A stretch of 64,000 bases of DNA from contig CACMFU010000002.1 of assembly GCA_902613065.1 (NCBI GenBank), forward strand, positions 62,001-126,000. The letters run 5' to 3'. Below, in pieces: positions 57,088 to 64,000 of the stretch. The translations under genes were made by a program, and so were the position numbers. Position 1 is the stretch's first letter, and the number at the start of each line of letters is the position of its first letter. The notes beneath the pieces were generated by a model that made no database searches, was not told the origin of the DNA, and saw only the letters and a list, made by a program, of their open reading frames with translations. This DNA is from an uncultured Pelagibacteraceae bacterium (GTDB taxonomy: Bacteria > Pseudomonadota > Alphaproteobacteria > Pelagibacterales > Pelagibacteraceae).

Positions 57088-57938
57088 TTCTTCTTTATTA
57101 ATTCACTTATAAATAGTTCACCATCACCATCATCAACAGCTTTTTTGTAAAAAGATTTTGATAGATCGGATAATTTTTCCGCATTATCCATGCCTTTTAG
57201 TAAATCTGTTATATACGTTAAATCTTTTAGTGTATTAGTCGCTGTAAACTTAAAACCTGTGTAATCATCCTCTAGAACCTTGTCAAAAATTCTCTTTAAA
57301 GCATTAGAATTACCTGATCCTAATTGTGCTACTTTATAAAGTTTATCTAAATCAATATCTAATTTTTTTGCAGCTTTTATTAATTCAATTACGTAAGTAG
57401 CTGTTCCTAAAGATAGAAAATTATTTAATAATTTTGTCTTTGCACCATTTCCAATTCCTCCAAAATGATAATAATTTTTACAAAAACATTTTAAAAGTTC
57501 TTCTGATCTTTTTAAATTTTCTTCAGATCCACCAACAATTCCACCCAATATTCCCTCTTCTGCTTGAACAGGACCTCCCATTACAGGGCACTCTAAATAA
57601 GGAATATTATTTGCATTTAATATTTGTTCCATTTCGATAGATCCATTTTGATTATGAGTGGTAATATCAATAATGATTGTTTTATCAGTCAGTAATGAAA
57701 CTATTTTTTTACCAATTTCGTGTGCTATTGGAGAGTTCGTTACGCATAAAAACAAAGCATCTAATCCACTTTTGCAGAGTTCTTCATAAGAATTAACTTC
57801 TTTTGCACCCTCTTTAACTATTCTATCAATTGGCTTTCTGTTCTTATTAGCAATTACAAATAATTCATGATTATTTTTAAGGATGTTATTTGCGATACCA
57901 AATCCCATCCATCCAACGCCTATAAATCCAACTTTCAT
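57084..57938 (-). CDS. NAD(P)-dependent oxidoreductase, 3-hydroxyisobutyrate dehydrogenase family
   Basis: A 284-residue beta-hydroxyacid dehydrogenase. The N-terminal Rossmann motif is VGFIGVGWMGFGIANNIL. The substrate-binding motif appears as CPVMGGPVQAEEG, and the catalytic Lys lies in GNGAKTKLLNNF near residue 168. Members reduce or oxidise 3-hydroxyisobutyrate, tartronate semialdehyde, glyoxylate or succinic semialdehyde, and the sequence does not decide which. It is the last gene of the minus-strand series that includes glpK and ugp genes; 28 bases separate it from the histidine phosphatase. Its role in that series is unclear. Confidence 0.85.
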   Translation of the reverse strand: MKVGFIGVGWMGFGIANNILKNNHELFVIANKNRKPIDRIVKEGAKEVNSYEELCKSGLDALFLCVTNSPIAHEIGKKIVSLLTDKTIIIDITTHNQNGSIEMEQILNANNIPYLECPVMGGPVQAEEGILGGIVGGSEENLKRSEELLKCFCKNYYHFGGIGNGAKTKLLNNFLSLGTATYVIELIKAAKKLDIDLDKLYKVAQLGSGNSNALKRIFDKVLEDDYTGFKFTATNTLKDLTYITDLLKGMDNAEKLSDLSKSFYKKAVDDGDGELFISELIKKN

Positions 57939-57966
57939 AATTCAATATAATAATCATGTATAATTA

Positions 57967-58530
57967 CTACATGGTTTCAATACTTCCTATAAATTTATAA
58001 TCTTTATCTATAACAACAATTTCACCAGATGAAGTACCAAAATTTAACATTTCAGAAATAACTACAAAATGTGTTACTAAAATAAGATTTTTCTCACTAT
58101 TCCAGTTAGATATATATTTTTTTAAACTCTTAATTTGTTCATCTTTATATTTATAAAACTTTTCTTGATAAAAAGAGTTTAAACCTTTGAAAGTTTCATA
58201 ATTATTAAAGGCAAATCTTGCAGTATCTTTGCATCTACACCATTCACTAGATAACACTTTATCAATTTGAATATTATTTTCACTAAATAATTTTCCAATT
58301 TTTTTTGATTGCTCTATACCTTCTTGATTTAAATTTCTTTGAGTATCACATTTTTTTAAATCAATATTATCAGGATCTCCATTTCCAGGTGCAAGTGAAT
58401 GTCTTATAAATACAATTTTCCCACCCTTCTGCAGTTCGCTTATTACTAAATCATTAGCCTGTGAATAATTTGAATTAAAAATACTTAGCAAAAATAAAAG
58501 AATAAAATTTATATATTTCATAAACGACAA
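57967..58530 (-). CDS. secreted histidine phosphatase superfamily protein
   Basis: A 187-residue protein with a signal peptide (about residues 1-25, cleavage probably after SQA) and a branch-1 histidine phosphatase domain. The catalytic motif is FIRHSLAPG, where the usual RHG is RHS. The second conserved Arg is in VLSSEWCRCKDTA, and the second His is in LVTHFVVIS. It has two Cys in that region and one in KKCDTQRN. It should be periplasmic and could release phosphate from small phosphoesters. The substrate is unknown. It is 21 bases after glpK. The start may be the Met at residue 4. Confidence 0.82.
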   Translation of the reverse strand: MSFMKYINFILLFLLSIFNSNYSQANDLVISELQKGGKIVFIRHSLAPGNGDPDNIDLKKCDTQRNLNQEGIEQSKKIGKLFSENNIQIDKVLSSEWCRCKDTARFAFNNYETFKGLNSFYQEKFYKYKDEQIKSLKKYISNWNSEKNLILVTHFVVISEMLNFGTSSGEIVVIDKDYKFIGSIETM

Positions 58531-58551
58531 TTAAATTTTTATCTGTATTTT

Positions 58552-60030
58552 TTATAATAGAGCTTTCTGAACTGATAATTTCCAACCATTTATTAAATCG
58601 TTCCTAACTTTTCGGTTTATTTTAGGCTTAAAAATTTTATCTTTTTTCCATTTCCTCTTGATTTGATATAATGATTTAAATAATCCAATTTGATATCCAG
58701 CTAGTAAAGCTACTCCTAAACCAGTTGTTTCTAATACCTTTGGTCTTTCTGTATTTATATTTATGATGTCAGATAAAAATTGCGAAAACCAGTTGTTTTT
58801 TACCATGCCTCCATCAATCTTAAGTTTAGTTGGTTTTAAACCATCTTTTTTCATTGCATTAAATAAATCATTACTTTGATAGGCAACTGACTCTAATACT
58901 GCTCTAACTAAGGTTTTCCAATCACTATTTCTTGTTAAACCTGTTATTACCCCTCTTGCATCAGGCCTCCAATAAGGTGCTCCCATTCCACTGAAGGCAG
59001 GCACAACGTATACACCCTCATTATTTTTTTTTGATTGAGCAATTGTTTCCGTATCAAAAGCATTGTTAATAAATTTTAATTTATCTCTTAACCATTGTAC
59101 ACCTGCACCTGCAATAAAAATAGATCCTTCAAGAGCATAAGTATTTTTTCCATTCAATCTGTAACATATTGTTGTTAATAATTTATTTTTAGAATAAATT
59201 TTTTTTGAACCAGTATTCATTATGACAAAGGCACCAGTTCCATATGTGCTTTTTACTGAACCTCTTTCAAAGCATGACTGTCCTACTGCAGCTGCTTGTT
59301 GGTCTCCTAGAACTGCTGATATTGGTATTTCACTGCCGACAATTCTCTTACTTGTTAAACCAAAATTATCAGCTGAATTTTTAACTTTTGGCAAAATATT
59401 TTCAGAAATTTTAAGTTTTTTTAAGATTTCTTTATCCCATTTATTATTATTAATGTTAAATAACATGGTCCTACAAGCATTAGTTGCTTCTGTTAAATGA
59501 TGTTGCCCATTAGTAAGTTTCCAAATAAGGAAAGTATCAACAGTACCAAATAATAAATTATTTGATTTTAAAAGTTTCTTAACATTTTTTACGTTTTCTA
59601 GTATCCATTTAATTTTAGTTGCAGAAAAATATGGGTCAATAAATAATCCAGTTTTTTTTCTAAAAATTTTTTCATAATTTTTTTTCTTTAACTCTTCACA
59701 ATAGTCTTGGGTTCTTCTATCTTGCCAAACAATTGCGTTGTAGACTGGTTTTCCTGTTTTCTTATTCCAAAGAATAGTTGTCTCTCTCTGGTTAGTTATT
59801 CCTATACTTAATATTTTTCCTCTTAATAGTGATGCTTTTTTTATTACTTTTTTCAACGCTTTTAGAGTTGTAAGCCAAATTTCGTTTGGATTATGCTCCA
59901 CCCATCCATTTTTTGGAAAATATTGATTAAATTCAAACTGGGATGTAAATTTTATATTACCATCTAAATCAAAGAGAATTGCTCTAGTTGATGTTGTGCC
60001 TTGGTCAATAGCAACAAGAAATTTTTTCAC
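58552..60030 (-). CDS. glpK: glycerol kinase
   Basis: A 492-residue FGGY-family kinase making glycerol 3-phosphate. Motifs: DQGTTSTRAILFD (residues 9-21), ITNQRETTILWNKKTGKPVYNAIVWQDRRT in blocks (substrate-site region NAIVWQDRRT), ILGDQQAAAVGQ-type as AVLGDQQAAAVG, and the ATP-site STYGTGAFVIMNTG with the later GLTRNSDW and KIDGGMVKNNW. The start is GTG; no other start fits, since residue 1 matches the family's beginning. A perfect 9-bp inverted repeat directly touches this GTG. Confidence 0.96.
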   Translation of the reverse strand: MKKFLVAIDQGTTSTRAILFDLDGNIKFTSQFEFNQYFPKNGWVEHNPNEIWLTTLKALKKVIKKASLLRGKILSIGITNQRETTILWNKKTGKPVYNAIVWQDRRTQDYCEELKKKNYEKIFRKKTGLFIDPYFSATKIKWILENVKNVKKLLKSNNLLFGTVDTFLIWKLTNGQHHLTEATNACRTMLFNINNNKWDKEILKKLKISENILPKVKNSADNFGLTSKRIVGSEIPISAVLGDQQAAAVGQSCFERGSVKSTYGTGAFVIMNTGSKKIYSKNKLLTTICYRLNGKNTYALEGSIFIAGAGVQWLRDKLKFINNAFDTETIAQSKKNNEGVYVVPAFSGMGAPYWRPDARGVITGLTRNSDWKTLVRAVLESVAYQSNDLFNAMKKDGLKPTKLKIDGGMVKNNWFSQFLSDIININTERPKVLETTGLGVALLAGYQIGLFKSLYQIKRKWKKDKIFKPKINRKVRNDLINGWKLSVQKALL

Positions 60031-60052
60031 AATTTAAGTCTATACTTAAATT
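60031..60052 (-). repeat. perfect 9-bp hairpin directly upstream of the glpK start codon
   Basis: Arms AATTTAAGT (60031-60039) and ACTTAAATT (60044-60052) are perfectly complementary around a 4-base loop. On the glpK strand the hairpin ends at the base before the GTG start, after an A-rich stretch. It could hinder or tune initiation of glpK, or be a dyad operator. A T run follows it on the plus strand, the layout of a plus-strand terminator, but no plus-strand gene ends there. Confidence 0.65.
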
Positions 60053-60072
60053 TTTTTTTCTAAAAGTAAAAA

Positions 60073-60795
60073 CTAATACAAGCTGGAAGGATTAACACTT
60101 TTAAATTCTAACATGTTCTCAAAAGTACACATTTCAGGTTTTGAAAAAGTAATTTTTGGAAATTTTTTACTAAAGTCTAAAAATAGTTTTTTATTAAATT
60201 CAATTAAATTACTTATTTCAATCTCACTAAGCTCTCTTAAGATATATGCCAAAGTAATATGAAAAGTATATCTTTGATGGTTTTCAAATTTAATTTTTAA
60301 TAAGCTACTTAGTTCATCTCTACAATTTCTAAGAATTTTTTCATCCTTTTTAGAAAAAGGTTCTAAAATAATACTATAACCACCAAAAAATGTTTTTAGT
60401 TTAAGATTAAATTCTTTTGGAAAATTATAGTTTTTAATTCTTTTATTTAATTCAAAAGCTATATCTTTGTGATCCATATCAAGATCTATATCTGATGGCC
60501 AATTATTTGTATTTTTTGTATTTAAATTACAACAATCAAATAACGTCATATGAAAACTAGATTGAGGTAAATAGAAATAAGTTTTTTCTGGATTAAAATT
60601 TTTTATTTTTTTTTGAAAACTACTAATTTCATCGGATAAATTGGTATTAAGAGGAATATTACAAATTATTGTACAACCTGGAAAGGGTAAAGGATTTCCT
60701 TTGTCATCAAATTTATTTTCAGCACCTTTTAAAGTATATCCTTCAAGTTTTCCAGCTAAAAACTTTTCCTCATTACTAACTATATTTAAATCCAT
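60073..60795 (-). CDS. DUF1868 family protein, 2H-phosphoesterase-like
   Basis: A 240-residue protein. The N-terminal SNEEKFLAGKLEGYTLKG and GNPLPFPGCTIIC are hallmarks of DUF1868. Two H-x-T motifs, H82-M-T84 and H179-I-T181, sit about 97 residues apart as in 2H phosphoesterases (the 2'-5' RNA ligase and cyclic phosphodiesterase superfamily). Such enzymes open cyclic phosphodiesters or 2',5' bonds. The substrate is unknown. It lies between ugpQ (9-base gap) and glpK, which suggests a small glycerol-phosphate-type phosphodiester. No signal peptide, so cytoplasmic. Confidence 0.8.
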   Translation of the reverse strand: MDLNIVSNEEKFLAGKLEGYTLKGAENKFDDKGNPLPFPGCTIICNIPLNTNLSDEISSFQKKIKNFNPEKTYFYLPQSSFHMTLFDCCNLNTKNTNNWPSDIDLDMDHKDIAFELNKRIKNYNFPKEFNLKLKTFFGGYSIILEPFSKKDEKILRNCRDELSSLLKIKFENHQRYTFHITLAYILRELSEIEISNLIEFNKKLFLDFSKKFPKITFSKPEMCTFENMLEFKSVNPSSLY

Positions 60796-60804
60796 TAAAA
60801 TAAA

Positions 60805-61728
60805 CTAAAACCAGTTTATATTTTCTTTCTCACAAAGTTCTTTAAGCTTCAATGGATAATCTGTCATGATACCATCTACACCATACTCAACCATTTTTAA
60901 CATGTCGTAATCTTTGTTTACTGTCCAAACGTTCACTGGCAAATTTTCTTGATGAGAAATATCTACTAGTTTTTTTGTAATATCTTTATGGTATGGATGC
61001 CAAGCTTCTCCGCCTTGTGATTTTATAATTTTCGGTAATTCATGATTTTCAAAAAAGGGCATGTAACTCATCCATGGAGATCTATTATAAATTGTATTTT
61101 TAATTTTAATTCCAGCCTGTTGTTGAAAAGTTAAATAAGCTCTTGAAATTTCAGGGTAAAGTTTTTTCATTTCTGTCAGTGTTCGCCAATCAAATGATGA
61201 AACAATTATTTTATTTTGTAAGGTTGACTTATTTACCTCTTGCATAACTAGTTTAACCATTTCTTCTGGAGTCGGCGTTAGATTTTCCTCATCAGGTGTA
61301 GATTTAATTTCTAAATTTATTAATAGATTTTCAGATATGTTTTTTGAGGATAAATTTAATAATTCAGAAAGTTTCGGTATCTTTTGATTTTCTAAAGTTT
61401 TTTGATTAACAAATCTTCTTCCATATCTAGATAACTTATTTAAAGATCCAACATCAAATTTTAAAAGTTCTTCATAAGTTAAATCATATATTTTTATATT
61501 TTCATCCTCTATCCAATTTCCCTCGTTATCTTTTGTAAGACTTGGATCTAATCTAAAGTCGTGAGTAATCACAGGAATAAAATCTTTTGAAATCAAAATA
61601 TCAGTTTCGTATGCATTAATATTGTTTTCAAATAAGTATTTAAAACCTTCTAGAGTGTTTTCGGGAAGATCTCCTCTTGCTCCTCGGTGACCATAAATTT
61701 TTATATGATTTGGTTTGCTTAAAATCAA
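60805..61728 (-). CDS. ugpQ: glycerophosphodiester phosphodiesterase
   Basis: A 307-residue GDPD-fold enzyme hydrolysing glycerophosphodiesters to glycerol 3-phosphate and an alcohol. Catalytic and metal residues are H14-R15 (IYGHRGARGDLPENT), E41 and D43 (AYETDI), and H56 (PVITHDFRLD), with a later metal-binding Glu in LLINLEIKST. The C-terminal VNVWTVNKDYDM and GVDGIMTDYP are typical. No signal peptide is seen, so it should act in the cytoplasm on imported substrate. It lies 2 bases after ugpC. Confidence 0.93.
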   Translation of the reverse strand: MILSKPNHIKIYGHRGARGDLPENTLEGFKYLFENNINAYETDILISKDFIPVITHDFRLDPSLTKDNEGNWIEDENIKIYDLTYEELLKFDVGSLNKLSRYGRRFVNQKTLENQKIPKLSELLNLSSKNISENLLINLEIKSTPDEENLTPTPEEMVKLVMQEVNKSTLQNKIIVSSFDWRTLTEMKKLYPEISRAYLTFQQQAGIKIKNTIYNRSPWMSYMPFFENHELPKIIKSQGGEAWHPYHKDITKKLVDISHQENLPVNVWTVNKDYDMLKMVEYGVDGIMTDYPLKLKELCEKENINWF

Positions 61729-61730
61729 AA

Positions 61731-62783
61731 TTAATTAACTCTTTTGCCAGTGCTTTTATCAAAAATATAATATTTATTGTTCTCAATATTAAGACTTAGA
61801 TCAGCACCTTTTTCAATAGTTAGATTTCCCGGACACCTATAACAAAAGTCTTTTTTGTCTTTTAATTGACCATAAACAAGATTATCCGAACCAAGTTGTT
61901 CCACTAAGTCTACTTTTAAATTAATTAAACTATTTTCACTTTGACTTAAATGTTCAGGTCTTATTCCTAATTTTACTTCTCCCTCAAAGTCACTATCAAT
62001 ATCTTTAATTTCAAAACCTTCTGCAGATAATGTTTTATTTTTTATATTACCATCTAAAAAATTCATTTGAGGTGAGCCAATAAAACCAGCAACAAATAAT
62101 GATTTTGGATTATCATATATCTCAATAGGAGTTCCAAGCTGTTCAATAATTCCATTGTTAATAACTGCTAATCTATCAGCAAGTGTCATGGCCTCTACTT
62201 GATCATGCGTAACAAATATGCTTGTTACTCCAACTTTCTGCTGAAGTTTTTTGATTTCAAGTCTCATCTGAATTCTTAATTTTGCATCTAAGTTTGAAAG
62301 AGGTTCATCAAATAAGAATATTTTAGGATTTCTAACAATTGCTCTACCCATTGCAACTCTTTGTCTTTGACCTCCGGATAACATTGAAGGTTTTCTCTGT
62401 AAATAATCTGAAATTTGTAGCAGCTTAGCTGCATCATTTACTTTTTGCTCAATTGTTTCTTTGTCAATTCCTCTGTTTTTTAGACCATAAGCCAAGTTAT
62501 TATAAACATTCATATGTGGGTATAATGCATAGTTCTGAAACACCATTGCTACATCTCTTTCAGACGGATCTACCTCATTAATTAATTTTCCATCAAGATT
62601 AATATCACCCTCTGTAATATCCTCTAAGCCTGCAACCATTCTTAATAAAGTTGATTTTCCACATCCACTAGGTCCTACAAAAACCATAAACTCACCTTCA
62701 TCAACACTTAATGAAGTTTCATGAACAGCCTTAGTTCCATTTGGGTAAATCTTAGTCACATTTTTTAAATCTAAAAAGCTCAT
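61731..62783 (-). CDS. ugpC: UgpC-type ABC transporter ATP-binding protein
   Basis: A 350-residue MalK/UgpC-type ATPase with an N-terminal nucleotide-binding domain and a C-terminal TOBE regulatory domain (from about residue 235). Walker A is GPSGCGKST (37-45), the Q-loop is at Q83 (VFQNYALYPH), the signature LSGGQ is at 135-139, and Walker B is IFLFDEPLSNLD. Such ATPases energise sugar or glycerol 3-phosphate importers. The neighbouring ugpQ and UgpE-type permeases favour glycerol 3-phosphate or glycerophosphodiesters as substrate. It directly abuts the permease gene. Confidence 0.9.
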   Translation of the reverse strand: MSFLDLKNVTKIYPNGTKAVHETSLSVDEGEFMVFVGPSGCGKSTLLRMVAGLEDITEGDINLDGKLINEVDPSERDVAMVFQNYALYPHMNVYNNLAYGLKNRGIDKETIEQKVNDAAKLLQISDYLQRKPSMLSGGQRQRVAMGRAIVRNPKIFLFDEPLSNLDAKLRIQMRLEIKKLQQKVGVTSIFVTHDQVEAMTLADRLAVINNGIIEQLGTPIEIYDNPKSLFVAGFIGSPQMNFLDGNIKNKTLSAEGFEIKDIDSDFEGEVKLGIRPEHLSQSENSLINLKVDLVEQLGSDNLVYGQLKDKKDFCYRCPGNLTIEKGADLSLNIENNKYYIFDKSTGKRVN

Positions 62784-63635
62784 TTATTTCTCCGTTTGAA
62801 TTAATCCTTTTATGAACCATTTTTGTAAAAATACTACCACTAAAACTGGTGGGATCATTGACAAAATGATATACGCAAATCTTTCTGCAGTTCTTGGCAG
62901 AGCAACTCCTTCATAGCTTTCTGTGTAAATAATCTTCATTCCCATTACAACAGTCCAGTATTCTTCTGCAGTTGTCATTATTAGTGGCCATAAATATTGG
63001 CTGTATCCATATACAAACATAAAGATAAACATTGCTGCTATCATGGTTTTAGATAATGGAACCAAGAAATCTATGAAAAAACTCCAAGCATTTGCTCCGT
63101 CTAATTTTGCTGACTCCAAGAGTTCATCTGGAATTGTTTTATAAAATTGTCTGAAGAAAAATGTTGCTGTAGCTGAAGCAACTAATGGAAGGATAAGGCC
63201 TGTATATGAATTTGTTAAACCTAAATCAGATACAATTTTATAGCTTGGAAAAATCCTTACCTCCAAAGGAACAAGTAGAGTAATAAAGATTAACCAAAAA
63301 ATTGGTACAGCTAATTTAAATCTATAATAAACCAAAGCATATGCTGACATTGCTGAAATAACTACCTTAAGTGTTGCAATTCCTAATGCCATTATAAAAC
63401 TATTAATAAACATTTTTGCAGCAGTCACTTCTTCTGACCAACCACCTTTTTCATTTAAAACTTCGTTATAGTTTCTTGCTAGCTGATCACCTATATGAAA
63501 CTTCATACCTTCGGTTAATATAGTTACAGAGTCATGCGAAGAACTTGCAAAAGATATCCAAATAGGAACTACCATTAACAAGACTCCTAGTATTAAAATA
63601 ATATGAGCAATTATTTGAAGTGGTTTAATTTTCAT
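62784..63635 (-). CDS. ugpE: UgpE-type ABC transporter permease
   Basis: A 283-residue permease of the MalG/UgpE family with six predicted helices. The EAA loop, the contact with the ATPase, is FYKTIPDELLESAKLDGAN followed by WSFFIDFLVPLSKTM. The N-terminal PLQIIAHIILILGVLLMVVPIW is typical of UgpE, and the HDSVTILTE stretch belongs to the periplasmic loop. It forms a heterodimer with UgpA (not in the window). It overlaps the next upstream paralogous permease by 4 bases. Confidence 0.9.
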   Translation of the reverse strand: MKIKPLQIIAHIILILGVLLMVVPIWISFASSSHDSVTILTEGMKFHIGDQLARNYNEVLNEKGGWSEEVTAAKMFINSFIMALGIATLKVVISAMSAYALVYYRFKLAVPIFWLIFITLLVPLEVRIFPSYKIVSDLGLTNSYTGLILPLVASATATFFFRQFYKTIPDELLESAKLDGANAWSFFIDFLVPLSKTMIAAMFIFMFVYGYSQYLWPLIMTTAEEYWTVVMGMKIIYTESYEGVALPRTAERFAYIILSMIPPVLVVVFLQKWFIKGLIQTEK

Positions 63636-64000
63636 TTATCTTGAAAAACCCCCTTAATAAAATATTTCTGCAACACAATTATAATTAAAATTGGTGGCAC
63701 CATAGACATCATCACGAAAGCAAAACGATGAACAATTGAACCCGACATCATTTTTAATCCCATAACCACTGTCCAATATTGTTCTGAAGTTGTTACCAAT
63801 AATGGCCATAGATACTGATTGTAGCCAAAAACAAACATAAATATTAACATCGCTACAATCATTGTTTTTGACAAAGGAATTAAAAAATCAACAAAAAATC
63901 TCCAGGTATTTGCTCCATCAAGTTTTGCGGATTCAAGTAATTCATCTGGAACGGTTTTATAAAATTGTCGAAAGAATAATGTTGCTATAGCTGATGCTGA
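63632..64000 (-). CDS. ugpE: second UgpE-type permease, C-terminal part (partial)
   Basis: The last 122 codons of a gene that continues past the window edge, open from base 64000. It has the EAA loop FYKTVPDELLESAKLDGAN followed by WRFFVDFLIPLSKTM, then two membrane helices. It is closely similar to the neighbouring permease over the whole visible part, differing mainly by a gap of about 10 residues in the last periplasmic loop. A TTG at 63874 lies inside it and is not its start. It is a tandem paralogue of the neighbouring ugpE. The two stop/start signals overlap (ATGA). Confidence 0.88.
   Translation of the reverse strand, partial: SASAIATLFFRQFYKTVPDELLESAKLDGANTWRFFVDFLIPLSKTMIVAMLIFMFVFGYNQYLWPLLVTTSEQYWTVVMGLKMMSGSIVHRFAFVMMSMVPPILIIIVLQKYFIKGVFQDK

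Noticed and set aside
60031..60060. Plus-strand terminator (hairpin plus T9)
   Set aside because: No plus-strand gene lies upstream within many kilobases; the hairpin is more likely related to glpK on the other strand.
1..64000. CRISPR arrays, insertion sequences, prophage, attachment sites or replication origin
   Set aside because: No regularly spaced repeats, no transposase or integrase frame, no interrupted tRNA, and no DnaA-box cluster was seen anywhere in the window.

Overview
The window is a very AT-rich, almost gap-free stretch of chromosome from an alphaproteobacterium. It is most consistent with the SAR11 clade (Pelagibacterales). The reasons are the extreme coding density (most neighbours overlap or lie within a few bases), Lys/Asn/Ile-rich proteins, short versions of several enzymes, retained alphaproteobacterial gene order, and a direct-repeat SOS operator of the alphaproteobacterial type in front of lexA. 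I read 66 protein genes (the first and last are cut by the window edges) and 3 tRNAs. I see no insertion sequence, prophage, CRISPR array, rRNA or integron.

Layout. (1) Bases 1-1263, plus strand: 3' end of ispF, then pgpA and pncC. (2) 1271-7720, minus strand: tpiA-secG-pyrG-kdsA-eno-ftsB-lipA-ratA, covering lower glycolysis, CTP and Kdo synthesis, division and lipoylation. (3) 7778-15181, plus strand: a PpiD-like periplasmic chaperone, trpE-G-D-C, lexA with its SOS box, and gltX. (4) 15164-26767, minus strand: rpsB-tsf-frr-uppS-cdsA-dxr-bamA-skp-lpxD-fabZ-lpxA-lpxI-lpxB, joining translation to undecaprenyl, CDP-diacylglycerol, isoprenoid, outer-membrane-protein and lipid A assembly. The rpsB leader can fold into a pseudoknot that covers the start region. 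(5) 26892-50535, minus strand: nuoA-N (complete complex I), then birA, coaX, rnj, a DUF1467 gene, proS, lolC, lolD and dnaE. That is 22 genes with no gap larger than 3 bases. (6) 50619-56830, minus strand: tRNA-Leu, tig, clpP, clpX, lon, tRNA-Val, tRNA-Asp, which is the trigger factor and ATP-dependent protease cluster. (7) 56893-64000: one small plus-strand membrane ORF, then a minus-strand uptake and breakdown module: two tandem UgpE-type permeases, UgpC ATPase, glycerophosphodiester phosphodiesterase, a DUF1868 2H-phosphoesterase-like protein, glycerol kinase, a secreted histidine phosphatase and a 3-hydroxyisobutyrate-dehydrogenase-family oxidoreductase.

Regions 2 to 6 closely follow the order I know from other alphaproteobacteria. 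They differ mainly by deletions: pdh genes next to lipA, moaC/moeA/comEC/gltA around lexA-gltX, rseP next to bamA, pyrH between tsf and frr, and hupB after lon. This looks like genome streamlining. Region 7 is the only part that looks accessory and metabolic. Its genes fit together as import of glycerol phosphates or glycerophosphodiesters, release of the alcohol, and entry of glycerol into central metabolism. I found no clear undescribed multi-gene system. The most interesting items are the structured rpsB leader, the near-leaderless tig start behind tRNA-Leu, the hairpin touching the GTG start of glpK, the DUF1868 gene inside the ugp module, and the missing pyrH.
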